A DNA stretch of 64,000 nt from NCBI RefSeq assembly GCF_018199995.1, contig NZ_CP073578.1, positions 1,674,001 to 1,738,000 on the forward strand. The letters run 5' to 3'. Position numbers and translations under genes: made by a program. Below, in pieces: positions 44,013 to 55,082 of this stretch. This stretch comes from Photobacterium sp. GJ3. GTDB lineage: Bacteria > Pseudomonadota > Gammaproteobacteria > Enterobacterales > Vibrionaceae. The notes under the pieces are model-generated. The model did not search any database. It saw only the letters and a program-made list of their open reading frames with translations, and had not been told where the DNA came from. How positions within the stretch are numbered: the first letter of the stretch is position 1; each line of letters begins with the position of its first letter.

Positions 44013-44158
44013 TGAATTGAAGCTTGTCTCAGAAGACGTTGCGCATTATCCAAATCCTGACAGGAAGTACAAGCCTTTTCTCATTGTTTTGACTTAACTG
44101 ATGATTCTTACAGCAATCAGGACCTCTCATTTGATTCGAACCCTCCAATAAAATCAGC

Positions 44159-44941
44159 TCAGTGAAAAAACAACCCGATACGATCCTGCAATTGGACCTG
44201 CTCTACTTTCGTGGCAAAGGTTCCCTCAAGACACGGCACGGTCATCACCTGATCCGGGCTTCCCTTCGCAACACAAGAACCACCTTTCAGCAATAAAACC
44301 CGATCCGCGTGCCTCAGTGCCCGGTTCAAATCGTGATTCGCCATAACAATCGCAATCCCCTGTTCAGACAGATAAGACAGTAATCGATACAAAGCCGCTT
44401 CCTGTCCGATATCCAATGCCGTTGCAGGTTCATCCAGCAGAAGTAAACACCCTTCTGGATTCAGTGATGGCCAGATTTGAAGGCATGCCGCCGCGATTCT
44501 GACCCGCTGCCATTCCCCACCCGACAATTGCTGAATATGCCTTGTCAGCTTATCCGTGATGGATAACCATGCACTTACCGACAGAATAGCCTGATGGATC
44601 ATGTCTGAACCAGGCTCAGGCAACGCAGAAACAGACAGCTGCAGATACTGATACACACCCACGGCGAAGCCCGGTTTGTCCTGCTGAGAGAGATAACTGC
44701 GATATCTGGCCATATCTGCCAGATTCATCTCAGTCAGTAATGTACCCGCCAGAGCGACTTGGCCATGACAGGGAAATAAACCAGACAGACACTGAATAGC
44801 CGTGCTTTTCCCGCTGCCATTCGGCCCGATAAAATGAATCACCTCACCCCGGCGAACGGAAAAACTTAAGGGCAATAAGCGTGGCGGCATTGCGATATTT
44901 TCTGCCTGCAGGATAGTTTCCGTATTGTTTGTGATTGTCAT
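44159..44941 (-). CDS. btuD: Vitamin B12 ABC importer ATPase BtuD
   Basis: 260-residue ATP-binding subunit of the BtuCDF cobalamin importer. Walker A GPNGSGKST near residue 40, signature LSGGEWQRV near 140, Walker B LLLLDEPA near 168, and the switch His in ANHDLNRAL. The signature and its Trp (GGEWQR) are typical of BtuD. It follows btuC with a 5-base gap, so they form one operon. BtuF and BtuB genes are not visible here. Confidence 0.93.
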   Translation of the reverse strand: MTITNNTETILQAENIAMPPRLLPLSFSVRRGEVIHFIGPNGSGKSTAIQCLSGLFPCHGQVALAGTLLTEMNLADMARYRSYLSQQDKPGFAVGVYQYLQLSVSALPEPGSDMIHQAILSVSAWLSITDKLTRHIQQLSGGEWQRVRIAAACLQIWPSLNPEGCLLLLDEPATALDIGQEAALYRLLSYLSEQGIAIVMANHDLNRALRHADRVLLLKGGSCVAKGSPDQVMTVPCLEGTFATKVEQVQLQDRIGLFFH

Positions 44942-44946
44942 CCGGT

Positions 44947-45939
44947 TTACTCCACCTGTGACCGCAGCAACATCCAGATAAACACAGGTGCTCCCAATGT
45001 TGTCGTGACGACACCCACAGGTAATTCTGCTGTTGGGAGTGCCACACGGGCAAGAACATCAGCAACAGCCAGCAGTAACGCGCCAAAGCCTGCGGACAGA
45101 GGCAATAAGAATCGATTCTCCGCTCCCAAAGCCAGTCGCAGTAAATGCGGAATCACCAGACCAATAAATCCAATCACGCCCGCCAGCGCCACAGAAGCCC
45201 CGACAAGCAATGCGATCACCAAGATCAACCGCCAGCGTAAAGCCGGAACATCCAGTCCGAGCTGACGAGCATGAATGTCGCCCAGCATCAGCACGTCCAG
45301 CTGCTTGCCACGGGTACAAAGCCAGACCAAGGCAGGGAAAAGTAATATCAATACACTTAAGTGCGACCAGCTCACGCCCCCGACGCTCCCCATCAGCCAA
45401 TACATCAATTGCCGCTGACTGAGATCATCACTGAAATAGAATGCCCAAGTCACCACAGCGCCCGATAATATCCCCAGCGCCACGCCAATCAGCAGCAACC
45501 TTGTGGTCGACACCCGACGCATCCGCGCCAAACTGACCAGCAGAAAGGTAAAAACAAGCGCCCCTCCCATGGCAACCAGCATGGTCAGCCAGGGACCGGG
45601 AACCCAGGGTAAAAGAAAGAGTAAAATGACTAACGCCAGACTCGCTCCGCCCGAGATCCCCAGAACACCCGGCTCAGCAAGCGGGTTTCCGAGTAACACC
45701 TGTAACACAGCGCCTGAGGCCGCTAACGCCGCACCAATTGCCATTGCCGCAATCAAACGCGGCATACGAAGCTGCCAGAGTAATTGTTTTTCCAGCTCTC
45801 CCTGAGGCATCCAGGGCAGCATCCAAATTTCGCCAACCGACAGGGACAATAAGCCGCAGATCACCAGTAAAATTGCGACCAGCCAGAAACTGACTTTCCA
45901 TTTCCATTGCCGCTGCTGCAATGTACGCTCTAAGTGCAT
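44947..45939 (-). CDS. btuC: Vitamin B12 ABC importer permease BtuC
   Basis: 330-residue inner-membrane permease of the FecCD/BtuC family with about ten helices. Landmarks: [20 protein letters not shown] near residue 60, [18 protein letters not shown] near 85, and the late [16 protein letters not shown] near 250 that contacts the ATPase. In E. coli btuC follows ihfA directly; here astE and its terminator lie in between, so btuCD must have its own promoter between 45940 and 46001. No cobalamin riboswitch was seen upstream. Confidence 0.93.
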   Translation of the reverse strand: MHLERTLQQRQWKWKVSFWLVAILLVICGLLSLSVGEIWMLPWMPQGELEKQLLWQLRMPRLIAAMAIGAALAASGAVLQVLLGNPLAEPGVLGISGGASLALVILLFLLPWVPGPWLTMLVAMGGALVFTFLLVSLARMRRVSTTRLLLIGVALGILSGAVVTWAFYFSDDLSQRQLMYWLMGSVGGVSWSHLSVLILLFPALVWLCTRGKQLDVLMLGDIHARQLGLDVPALRWRLILVIALLVGASVALAGVIGFIGLVIPHLLRLALGAENRFLLPLSAGFGALLLAVADVLARVALPTAELPVGVVTTTLGAPVFIWMLLRSQVE

Positions 45940-46001
45940 GAATTTGATTATTTTCGATGGATGAACTCAGAGGGGAAACATACAGTGTCTGGCATAAAAT
46001 G

Positions 46002-46032
46002 AAAAGCAAGCCGTTTCCGTTGGCTTGCTTTT
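46002..46032 (-). terminator. Intrinsic terminator after astE
   Basis: An 11-bp perfect stem AAAAGCAAGCC/GGCTTGCTTTT with a 9-base loop, followed on the minus strand by a T tail. Confidence 0.88.
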
Positions 46033-46065
46033 TCAGTGTGACGCTTAAAAATAACGGAGATAAAC

Positions 46066-47112
46066 TCAGATTTTGGCGATCACTTGATCCGACAATTCAA
46101 TCTCGGCCTGTTGCACCAGAAGACAAGCGCGCTGCCCCAAAGCAACATTCGGATTTGGAAATACCACGGACTCCCCGCCTTTCGCAGCAATAAAAGTTTC
46201 ACCTGCATCTGAGCCCAGCAGTTCACCTTCCGGGAAGTAGGTGAAATTGGCCTGATTGGCCGGGAAGGTAAATGAAAAGCCCTCTGTCCGCTTAGTTAAA
46301 GTCCGTGTCACCCGATAGACACAGACTTCTTTGTCGCCATCGTAGGCTGCCAGTGCATCTTTTGAAACCAATGCCAGCATCGCCTGATGAAATGCGTCCA
46401 GGCGCTGCAAGTCATTTTCCCCAAAACGGGCGACCCGGCCCAGCTCCATCGTCAGTGCCTGAGCGCCATAATAGTGCGCGCTGTACCAGCTGAATGTCGG
46501 TGAAGCTGAACCTGAAAGCATCATGGCTTCGATTTCAGCATGATGCAGGAAATTAAAGAGCGCCAGACCCCGGGTCTTCTTCTCACTGTAAGGGCTGACT
46601 GCAAAGGTATAGTGTGCAGAATCGCGAATCGCACTGTGTAAATCCAGATGCCAGCGCTCGGCATTTGGCTGCGGTGAATGCTGATAAAAATCATCCACGG
46701 CTTCCATCAGACGGTTCGCCTGAGTGCGATCCACATTGGTTTCTTCATTCACACCCGCGAATAGCCGGTTCATGTTTTCATCAATAAAACGGGTGTGCGC
46801 GTTAATTGCCTGCGGGTGTCCAATCATGAGTAGCAAACGGTGTTTTGGTACCAATTCGCCCAGCATGATTTGTTTAACCATCTTCTGAAGAAGCTCGATT
46901 GGCCCAGTTTCATCACCATGAACCCCAGAAGAGAGAATGATATCTTTGCTGTCAACTGACAGCGAAGGGGGCGTCACGGTCAGCACACCACGCGCGGCTA
47001 AATTGCAGCGAACGCCATTGTCCAGTTGCCACTGGCCTGCTTCAAAAGGTGCTGAAAGATTCAGCGTTGCAGAAAGGAAATCCCCTTGTTGAACAGCCGC
47101 TAGCAAAGTCAT
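46066..47112 (-). CDS. astE: Succinylglutamate desuccinylase AstE
   Basis: 348-residue zinc hydrolase that releases glutamate and succinate from N-succinylglutamate, the last step of the arginine succinyltransferase (AST) pathway. The zinc motif HxxE appears as GVHGDETGPIE (about residues 63-73) and the third ligand as DLHSAIRDSAHYTFA near 155. Length fits (about 320-350). The other ast genes are not in this window. It sits between ihfA and btuC, where E. coli has no such gene. Confidence 0.93.
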   Translation of the reverse strand: MTLLAAVQQGDFLSATLNLSAPFEAGQWQLDNGVRCNLAARGVLTVTPPSLSVDSKDIILSSGVHGDETGPIELLQKMVKQIMLGELVPKHRLLLMIGHPQAINAHTRFIDENMNRLFAGVNEETNVDRTQANRLMEAVDDFYQHSPQPNAERWHLDLHSAIRDSAHYTFAVSPYSEKKTRGLALFNFLHHAEIEAMMLSGSASPTFSWYSAHYYGAQALTMELGRVARFGENDLQRLDAFHQAMLALVSKDALAAYDGDKEVCVYRVTRTLTKRTEGFSFTFPANQANFTYFPEGELLGSDAGETFIAAKGGESVVFPNPNVALGQRACLLVQQAEIELSDQVIAKI

Positions 47113-47352
47113 TGAACCTCCTCGTCCTTGCCATGTGATGTTCTTGAATGAAGGTTTTATGCAGCAGATGCAGATAAATAACCAAGAACACCAAAAATTG
47201 ACATAATTTCAGCGAAATAAACTGCATTCACTATACATCTTGGCTACATAGTTTCAACAACATCTTGGGTCGAACGGTGAAGAATGAGACAACAGAAAGG
47301 TCTGGACGCTATGACGCTGGATACGAAGGGAGAACAGTGCATACGCACAAAT

Positions 47353-47386
47353 GAAAAACCCAAGTAAGTACATCCCTTACTTGGGT
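47353..47386 (-). terminator. Intrinsic terminator after ihfA
   Basis: An 11-bp stem ACCCAAGTAAG/CTTACTTGGGT (47358-47368 with 47376-47386) and five T on the minus strand. Confidence 0.88.
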
Positions 47387-47404
47387 CTTTAGAACTTAAA
47401 CCGC

Positions 47405-47701
47405 TTACTTTTCGATTTTGATATTCTCAACGCGTGCTTTAAGCTTCTGGCCCGGGCGAAATGTCACCACTCGACGAGCCGAAATTGGAATATCTTCACC
47501 GGTTTTCGGGTTTCTTCCAGGCCGCTCATTCTTGTCACGCAGATCAAAATTACCAAAGCCAGATAATTTCACCTGTTCGCCACTTTCAAGTGCCTTTCTG
47601 ATCTCTTCGAAGAAGACTTCCACCGTATCCTTGGCGTCCCGTTTGCTTAGTCCCACATTCTCAAACAGGTTCTCAGCCAAATCGGCTTTTGTGAGCGCCA
47701 T
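47405..47701 (-). CDS. ihfA: Integration host factor subunit alpha
   Basis: 98-residue DNA-bending protein of the HU/IHF family, partner of IhfB. Opens [20 protein letters not shown], has the signature [20 protein letters not shown] (with the DNA-intercalating Pro in GRNPKTGE) and ends [15 protein letters not shown]. Start ATG 47701 with a GGGAG site; an extension of five codons upstream is not used. In Vibrionaceae and enterics it ends the pheS-pheT-ihfA unit; here 424+ bases separate it from pheT, so it must have its own promoter as well. Confidence 0.97.
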   Translation of the reverse strand: MALTKADLAENLFENVGLSKRDAKDTVEVFFEEIRKALESGEQVKLSGFGNFDLRDKNERPGRNPKTGEDIPISARRVVTFRPGQKLKARVENIKIEK

Positions 47702-47792
47702 AGATAACTCCCTCAAGACTATGTTGAACGATTAGTAAGCATATCCGAATATGCTTACTGCGAATTAGCCATTATTAGTCAGGTTTCCTACT

Positions 47793-47808
47793 ATGCATTT
47801 AAATGCAT
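47793..47808. promoter_or_regulatory. Perfect 16-base palindrome upstream of ihfA
   Basis: ATGCATTTAAATGCAT reads the same on both strands. Its position, 92 bases before the ihfA start, fits an operator for an unknown dimeric regulator. It could also be chance in AT-rich DNA. Confidence 0.4.
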
Positions 47809-48083
47809 TATAGACGTCACATCAGTGGCTGACCTTAACTAGTCACAAGTTTATGCCAACTAGCTGATTTCCGCCAACTTTTTTAGGTAAACTTATCGTC
47901 AAACCCTTGATTTAAATATACCGAAAAAGCATGACAACATGCATCTGGTTGTGCTTAAACTTGCAATCCGACAACAATAAATGCCAAAAAAACCACCCAT
48001 ACCAGTCAATATGACTGATAAAGTTAAGCGTATAAGGAATTTTTACTATTTATCAGAATCTTAGCTTTCTCTGGAAAAAAATC

Positions 48084-48113
48084 AAAAAAAAGCAGCCATC
48101 ATGGCTGCTTTTT
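48084..48113 (-). terminator. Intrinsic terminator after pheT
   Basis: A 10-bp stem AAAAGCAGCC/GGCTGCTTTT (48088-48097 with 48103-48112), 28 bases past the stop, followed by T on the minus strand. Confidence 0.9.
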
Positions 48114-48140
48114 CATCAATTTCAAATGAAATACAGAAGC

Positions 48141-50528
48141 TTAGTCACGTAAGCTGGCGCCAAAGCGCTCACCCAACACAGCGACGATTGCTTCAACTGC
48201 TGTGTGAATATCTGCTTCTTCCAGGGTACGCTCCGCAGATTGCAGATAAAGTGCGATCGCCAGGCTCTTCTTCCCTTCTTCCACACCTTTACCACGGTAC
48301 ACGTCGAACAGGTTCACATCGGTCAGCAGATCTCCGCCGTTCATGCGGCATGCTTCAATAATATCACCCGCGGCAATTTCTTCTGCCACAACAACAGCGA
48401 TATCACGACGGTTGGCCGGGAACTTAGAAACCGGTTTTGCCTGTGGAATCGCACGGCTTGCAACGGCCTGCCACTCGATTTCGAAAACAATGGTACGACC
48501 ATTCAGATCGAACTTACGCTCCAGCTCCGGATGAACCGTACCGATAAAGCCAACTTCTTTGCCATCAATCAAGATTGCAGCAGACTGACCCGGGTGCAAT
48601 GCCGGATGCTTCGCAGCCTTGAACGTAAAGTCAGCATTTTTCGAAGTCAGTTCCAGAACCGCTTCCAGATCACCTTTCAGATCAAAGAAATCAACGGTGT
48701 TTGTCGCGATGTCCCAATGCTCTTCACTACGGGTACCGGCAATCACACCAGCCAGCATGGTTTCCTGACGGATACCATTTTCAGCAGATGCGTCCGGAAT
48801 AAAACGCATACCTGATTCAAACAGACGAACACGTGGCTGCTGACGCTTCTGGTTGAACGCAACCGTATTCAGCAGGCCAGGCCACAAGCTCAGGCGCATC
48901 GCAGACATTTCGGCAGAAATCGGGTGCGGCAGAATGATCGCATCGACATCCGGCACAATCAGTTTCTGTTGCTCAGGTTCAACAAAGCTGTACGTAATTG
49001 CTTCGTGGTAACCCCGGTCAACCAGCAGGTCCCGAACACGTTTCAGCGGCTGATTGGCTTCCTGATGCAGGTTCATGCTCAGGGCAGCAACAGGTGACTG
49101 AGTCGGGATATTGTTGTATCCGTAAATACGACCAACTTCCTCAACCAGATCCTCTTCAATAGCCAGGTCAAAACGCCAGCTTGGTGCGACCGCACGCCAG
49201 CCAGAATTTGTCGGCTCAACAATACAGCCCAGACGGCCCAGAATTTCCACGACATCTTCGTCAGAAACAAAGTGGCCCAGCAAGTTGTCCAGTTTGGTGC
49301 GGCGCAGAATAATACTGCGTTGTTCCGGCAGATGTTGTTCAGACTCTGCTTCAACGATCGGCGCAACGTCACCACCACAGATTTCAACCAGCAGCGCAGT
49401 TGCCCGCTCCATCGCTTTCGTTTGCAGCGCAGCATCAACACCACGCTCAAAACGGTGTGACGAATCCGTATGCAAGCCATAGCTGCGGGCACGGCCACGA
49501 ATCGTATCCGGGGCGAAGAAAGCACACTCCAGCAGAACATCTTTGGTGTTTTCGCTCACACCAGAGTGCTCACCACCAAAAATACCCGCCATAGCCAGCG
49601 CTTTAGACTGATCCGCAATCACCAGCGTGTCGCTGTTCAGTTCAGCTTCAGTCCCATCCAGCAGCGTCAGTTTCTCGCCCTGCTCTGCCATGCGCACAAT
49701 AATACCGCCGTCGATCTGATTCAGATCGAACGCATGCATTGGCTGACCCAGTTCAAGCATTACGTAGTTGGTGATATCAACAATCGGATCGATCGAACGA
49801 ACACCACAACGACGCAGTTTTTCCTGCAGCCACAGCGGGGATTCAGCTTTCACGTTCACATTGCGAATAATGCGGCCCTGATAACGCGGGCAAGCTTCCG
49901 GTGCTTTGACTTCAATGGAGATTGTGTCGTCAATCGCAGGTGCAACCACGTCAAATACAGGTTCAGTCACCGCGGCACGGTTCAGAACACCCACTTCACG
50001 TGCCAGACCGGCAATGCTCAGGCAATCGGCACGGTTTGGTGTGAGATCAACATCAATGATGACATCATTCAGGCTCAGGAATTCGCGGAAATCCGTGCCG
50101 ATCACAGCACTTTCCGGCAGTTCCAGAATGCCATCCGAATCCACATCAATGCCTAATTCAGAGAAAGAACACAGCATGCCGTGTGAAGGCTGACCACGCA
50201 GTTTCGCTTTTTTGATTTTGAAATCGCCTGGCAGAACAGCGCCCACAGTTGCCACTGCAACTTTCAGGCCCTGACGGCAGTTTGGTGCGCCGCAGACGAT
50301 ATCCAGCAGTTCTGCTTCACCCACATCAACTTTGGTGACACGCAGTTTGTCTGCATCTGGATGCTGACCACATTCAACGACCTGACCGACTTTGACACCG
50401 CTAAAGCTGCCTGCAACAGGGTCAATACCATCAACTTCCAGGCCCGCCATGGTGATCTGGTGAGCTAGTTCTTCGCTGTTGTTCGCAGGATTCACCCACT
50501 CGCGTAGCCAAGATTCAGAGAATTTCAT
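48141..50528 (-). CDS. pheT: Phenylalanyl-tRNA synthetase beta subunit
   Basis: 795-residue beta subunit of the alpha2-beta2 enzyme that charges tRNA-Phe; carries the editing (B3/B4) domain and the RNA-binding modules. Opens [14 protein letters not shown], has an N-terminal tRNA-binding OB domain (about 40-150), the B3/B4 editing region, B5, the catalytic-like core and a C-terminal FDX-anticodon-binding domain ([14 protein letters not shown] near 700). Length equals E. coli PheT (795). It lies 20 bases after pheS. Confidence 0.98.
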   Translation of the reverse strand: MKFSESWLREWVNPANNSEELAHQITMAGLEVDGIDPVAGSFSGVKVGQVVECGQHPDADKLRVTKVDVGEAELLDIVCGAPNCRQGLKVAVATVGAVLPGDFKIKKAKLRGQPSHGMLCSFSELGIDVDSDGILELPESAVIGTDFREFLSLNDVIIDVDLTPNRADCLSIAGLAREVGVLNRAAVTEPVFDVVAPAIDDTISIEVKAPEACPRYQGRIIRNVNVKAESPLWLQEKLRRCGVRSIDPIVDITNYVMLELGQPMHAFDLNQIDGGIIVRMAEQGEKLTLLDGTEAELNSDTLVIADQSKALAMAGIFGGEHSGVSENTKDVLLECAFFAPDTIRGRARSYGLHTDSSHRFERGVDAALQTKAMERATALLVEICGGDVAPIVEAESEQHLPEQRSIILRRTKLDNLLGHFVSDEDVVEILGRLGCIVEPTNSGWRAVAPSWRFDLAIEEDLVEEVGRIYGYNNIPTQSPVAALSMNLHQEANQPLKRVRDLLVDRGYHEAITYSFVEPEQQKLIVPDVDAIILPHPISAEMSAMRLSLWPGLLNTVAFNQKRQQPRVRLFESGMRFIPDASAENGIRQETMLAGVIAGTRSEEHWDIATNTVDFFDLKGDLEAVLELTSKNADFTFKAAKHPALHPGQSAAILIDGKEVGFIGTVHPELERKFDLNGRTIVFEIEWQAVASRAIPQAKPVSKFPANRRDIAVVVAEEIAAGDIIEACRMNGGDLLTDVNLFDVYRGKGVEEGKKSLAIALYLQSAERTLEEADIHTAVEAIVAVLGERFGASLRD

Positions 50529-50548
50529 AATTTGCTAGCCCCTAATGC

Positions 50549-51598
<1,050 letters not shown>

Positions 51599-51780
51599 TT
51601 AAAGAAAGCTGGTGCTAAATCCAAACGCAATCGCGACTTAGCGGTGTATTTGCTTAAAAAAATTACCAGCTTGACCAATGAAAGTCAGGAATCCCTTCCT
51701 TTGTACAATCACTTTGCCTCGTTATCCCTCCGACTCCCGTAAATCAGGGAGCCGGACGCGCTCCCCTCAGCGCAATGGCA

Positions 51781-53982
51781 TCACCATTTGTAGGCAACCG
51801 TCAGACGAAGATCACGCCCTGGACCCGCGACGCCGGATGACAAATAAGGTTCGTCATACCGATCCGTCAGATTTTTCACCGCGAGTCGGGTGATAAAATC
51901 CTGATTCGAAGGAACCGGTAGCCACTCCGCATAGAGCTCCTGCAGTGTATACGAGTTACTCGGCACGGATGGATAGAACAAATCATCTTTCGGTGTGGTT
52001 CTGTGCTGTTCATCGTACCAACGTACTGCCCAGCCAGTTGTCAGTCCTTCATACCACTCATAACCCAACCCCAGGTTCACATTGAGCGGTGCAATACCCG
52101 GCATGTACTCATTCCTGCCGGTGCTGTCTGCCAACGAGCCTTCATGTTTCCCACGCAGCAGACTGGCGGATAAATCCGTATACCAGCCATTCAGACGATA
52201 AAAGGCCCGGAAATCTGCACCATAAATATGGTAACCATCCAGATTCGTACGCCAGCCCTGTAACTGCTCCGTCGATTTTTCTCGCCGGCGCTGCGCGACA
52301 TCATTTTCAACCTGATTCCAGTGCAGCGTCAGCTCGGCTGCAAGGTGGTCTCCATTGGTCAGGAAACCTTTTTCCTGATGCAGCGCGCCTAACTTATAGG
52401 CATGGATACGTTCCGGCTCCAGATCGCGGCTGCTGCTGATAGCTTTGCTCGCACGGGCATACTGAACCGAGTAAAGATCATCAATACTTGGGGCTTTCAG
52501 GCTGTAAGCATAAGCAAAGTTAAATTCTGTGGTCGGCAGCCACTGGTAATTAATCGCCAAACGGGGACTCCAGCCACGATGAGTCACTTCGCTGTAATCA
52601 TGGCCAGCTTCCGGGTCGCTATAATCACTCGCCAGATTCCCCTTCCCTTCACTGACAATATAGTCATACCGAATAGAAGGCGTAATCAGCCATTGATCGG
52701 CCAGGTGATAATCATCTTTGAGATAGAAAGAATAGGTATCCTGCGTTCCGGAAGGCTCAAAATATGGCGTGTAGTAGCCATAATTTTTATTTTCACTCTT
52801 CGCTGCACTTTTATTGTACACATGGGAGTTTCGGTCGATCGATTTGTACTGCAATCCGGTTTCAACGACATGCTTGCCCAATTGGGCAGTGTTGGTCAGG
52901 CTGGCATAATCGCGACTGTAACTCAGCCAGGATTCATGACCGTAGTTCCCAACGCTGACGTACATGTTTTTCCAGGCGATGTCTGGGCGGATCCAGTGAC
53001 GTTCGTTACTCGAGTGTGCCAGAACCAATTCGACATCAACCCACGGACTCATCGGAGAATACTGATAATTAAAGGTGGTCGTTTCATCCGTGAACGTATT
53101 ATCTACGGTATAGGCATACAATGCTTGCTCGTAAGAACCGTACTTATCAATCAGCCGATCCATGATCTCCGGCATCTTATCCCGTCGTGTTGCCCATGGT
53201 TTCTGCCCGGTATCCTCATAACGGCTGTGGCTCAGCATGACACGATGATTCAGGCTTTCGTAAGTCAGTTTGGCCAGCATGTTTTGCTGCTCGTAAGCGG
53301 AATACGCCAGTTGTTCTCCATCACCGAGCGTGACATCCTCTGATTCACGGAAAACCCCGTTCACCAGATACTGCCAGTTTTCCCCCAGTAATCCGTAAAC
53401 CGTCGCGCTGTAGCGTTGCAAATCATCGTTCGTGTGATAGCCAGCTTGCAAACGCACCCCGAAGGTATCACTGCCCCGCAAGAAATCAGATGCATCCTTG
53501 GTTGTCAGTTGCATGGTGCCGCCAAAACCACCATTACCGGTGCGGACTTCATGCGCTCCTTTGGTCAGATACACTTCACTGATCAATGCTGGATCGAAGA
53601 AAAAGCTGCCGTAACGATATTGCTGAAATCCAATCGGGGCGCCGTCTACCATAATATTGATGTCATCGGGATCAGAAAAACCCCAGATATTGATACGTTC
53701 ACCACTGGAACGCGCGCCCCCATCAATACTCACCCCTGGAATGGCATCTGCCAGCTCAGCAAGATTTGTTGGCTGAAGCGCCTCAATTTCATCCAGAGTC
53801 ATGGTGACTTCACCCGGCTGGGTCAATACGACAGGTTTGGTCATCCGTTCACCGATAACATCGATGGTTTCAACACCAGACATGTTTTCAGTCAATTGAC
53901 TCGCCGACGTGACAGAAGAAGACAACGCGAGCAGAACCGCTGCTGAGCAGCTACTTAGCCTAAATAACATCATTTTTATCAA
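51781..53982 (-). CDS. TonB-dependent outer-membrane receptor
   Basis: About 730-residue outer-membrane importer. Signal peptide (LSSCSAAVLLALSSSVTSA, to about residue 28), a TonB-box-like ETIDVIGE, a plug domain (about 45-160, NLAELADAIPGVSIDGGA, ... INIWGFSDPDDINIMVDGAP), and a 22-strand barrel ending in aromatic W (LTVAYKW). It is most like the hemoglobin/transferrin receptor group, with FRAP- and NPDL-like positions at YSLKAPSIDDLYS and SRDLEPERI, but the conserved His between them is absent, so heme is doubtful. A candidate Fur box lies upstream. Start: TTG 53982 or ATG 53973; unclear. Confidence 0.88.
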   Translation of the reverse strand: MIKMMLFRLSSCSAAVLLALSSSVTSASQLTENMSGVETIDVIGERMTKPVVLTQPGEVTMTLDEIEALQPTNLAELADAIPGVSIDGGARSSGERINIWGFSDPDDINIMVDGAPIGFQQYRYGSFFFDPALISEVYLTKGAHEVRTGNGGFGGTMQLTTKDASDFLRGSDTFGVRLQAGYHTNDDLQRYSATVYGLLGENWQYLVNGVFRESEDVTLGDGEQLAYSAYEQQNMLAKLTYESLNHRVMLSHSRYEDTGQKPWATRRDKMPEIMDRLIDKYGSYEQALYAYTVDNTFTDETTTFNYQYSPMSPWVDVELVLAHSSNERHWIRPDIAWKNMYVSVGNYGHESWLSYSRDYASLTNTAQLGKHVVETGLQYKSIDRNSHVYNKSAAKSENKNYGYYTPYFEPSGTQDTYSFYLKDDYHLADQWLITPSIRYDYIVSEGKGNLASDYSDPEAGHDYSEVTHRGWSPRLAINYQWLPTTEFNFAYAYSLKAPSIDDLYSVQYARASKAISSSRDLEPERIHAYKLGALHQEKGFLTNGDHLAAELTLHWNQVENDVAQRRREKSTEQLQGWRTNLDGYHIYGADFRAFYRLNGWYTDLSASLLRGKHEGSLADSTGRNEYMPGIAPLNVNLGLGYEWYEGLTTGWAVRWYDEQHRTTPKDDLFYPSVPSNSYTLQELYAEWLPVPSNQDFITRLAVKNLTDRYDEPYLSSGVAGPGRDLRLTVAYKW

Positions 53983-54043
53983 AAATTTAACCTGAGAATA
54001 GATAAACCGACCGAATATTATCCCAGCAGCGCATCCGATTAAA

Positions 54044-54058
54044 TGAAAATAGTTATTA
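54044..54058 (-). promoter_or_regulatory. Candidate Fur box ahead of the TonB receptor
   Basis: TGAAAATAGTTATTA against the 7-1-7 Fur pattern TGATAATNATTATCA: 11 of 14 positions agree. It lies about 62 bases before the receptor's start. Iron control is plausible but untested. Confidence 0.45.
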
Positions 54059-54350
54059 TTTAGACAAAGAGAGATTTAAGTGCTGCGTTTTTCAGCAGAG
54101 CAAACGAAGTCATAAAGGAACGAGGTTGCTGCGAACAGGTGTATACAGCAAAGGAATCATGCCATTCAAAGTCAGTGAGTGTGATCAGAATAGCGCTGGA
54201 GAAATGTTTGAGAACAAGGCAGATTTTTTTCGATATGTTGTGATTCTACCATCAAAAAAATCTAACGCAGTTTTCAAGCATTTGAACAAGTTAGGGTGAC
54301 CAATGATGAACTGCGATTGATATCAATAGAACGCTTTGGACAAACCAAAG

Positions 54351-54378
54351 AAAAAAGGAGAGCCGAAGCTCTCCTTTT
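54351..54378 (-). terminator. Intrinsic terminator after rplT
   Basis: An 11-bp stem AAAAGGAGAGC/GCTCTCCTTTT with a CGAA loop (TTCG on the minus strand), followed by T; 20 bases past the rplT stop. Confidence 0.92.
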
Positions 54379-54397
54379 CCATCAAACTGAACTGAAA

Positions 54398-54751
54398 TTA
54401 CAGTGCAGCTTTCGCTTTTTCAACCAGAACGGTGAAAGTCGCTTTGTCGAAAACAGCGATATCAGCCAGGATCTTACGATCGATTTCGATAGATGCTTTC
54501 TTCAGACCGTTGATGAAAGTGCTGTAGGTCATGTCGTTTTGACGTGCCGCAGCGTTGATACGTGCAATCCACAGTTGACGGAAAGTACGTTTCTTGTTGC
54601 GACGGTCACGGTAAGCGTATTGACCGGCTTTAGTAACTGCTTGGAAAGCTACGCGATATACACGTGAACGTGCACCGTAGTAACCTTTAGCTTGTTTAAG
54701 AACTTTTTTGTGACGTGCACGTGCTTGTACACCACGTTTTACGCGAGGCAT
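54398..54751 (-). CDS. rplT: 50S ribosomal protein L20
   Basis: 117-residue large-subunit protein that binds 23S rRNA and, in E. coli, represses its own operon. [20 protein letters not shown] at the N-terminus and [20 protein letters not shown] in the body are diagnostic. Last gene of the thrS-infC-rpmI-rplT operon, 40 bases after rpmI. Confidence 0.99.
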   Translation of the reverse strand: MPRVKRGVQARARHKKVLKQAKGYYGARSRVYRVAFQAVTKAGQYAYRDRRNKKRTFRQLWIARINAAARQNDMTYSTFINGLKKASIEIDRKILADIAVFDKATFTVLVEKAKAAL

Positions 54752-54791
54752 AGGAAACTCCTAACTAAAATTAAACGAAAACCAAAAACAA

Positions 54792-54986
54792 TTAAGCGAA
54801 CGGAAGCATACGTGCAACTGCTGCCACTTCACATGCTGGAAGGATAGAGTTTGGACGTAGCTGACGCTTGTTCTTAGTAGTACGCTTAGTCAGGATGTGA
54901 CGCTTAGTCGCACGCTTGTACTTAAAACCACCAGCAGTTTTCTTGAAACGCTTAGCAGCACCTTTGTTGGATTTCATCTTAGGCAT
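54792..54986 (-). CDS. rpmI: 50S ribosomal protein L35
   Basis: 64-residue basic large-subunit protein. [20 protein letters not shown] is diagnostic. Start ATG 54986; a frame extending five codons upstream is not used. Lies between infC and rplT. Confidence 0.99.
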   Translation of the reverse strand: MPKMKSNKGAAKRFKKTAGGFKYKRATKRHILTKRTTKNKRQLRPNSILPACEVAAVARMLPFA

Positions 54987-55082
54987 GATGAGACTCCGCA
55001 TTGTTGATAGTGAATAACATAGTAATCAGGCGAACAAAAAGCGCTGCGTTCAGCAGCGCTTTGTGCTACTTGAAGGCCTGAA

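Larger units (their letters stand above)
47702..48140. other. Intergenic region between pheT and ihfA
   Basis: 439 bases with no gene. Holds the pheT terminator (48084-48113), the ihfA promoter region and a 16-base perfect palindrome (47793-47808), 92 bases before ihfA. Confidence 0.6.
53983..54397. other. Region between rplT and the TonB receptor gene
   Basis: 415 bases with no gene. Holds the terminator of the thrS-rplT operon (54351-54378), the TonB receptor promoter region and a candidate Fur box (54044-54058). Confidence 0.6.

Noticed and set aside
45940..46065. Cobalamin riboswitch ahead of btuC
   Set aside because: The interval is too short and holds only the astE terminator; no B12-box was seen there or before the TonB receptor.
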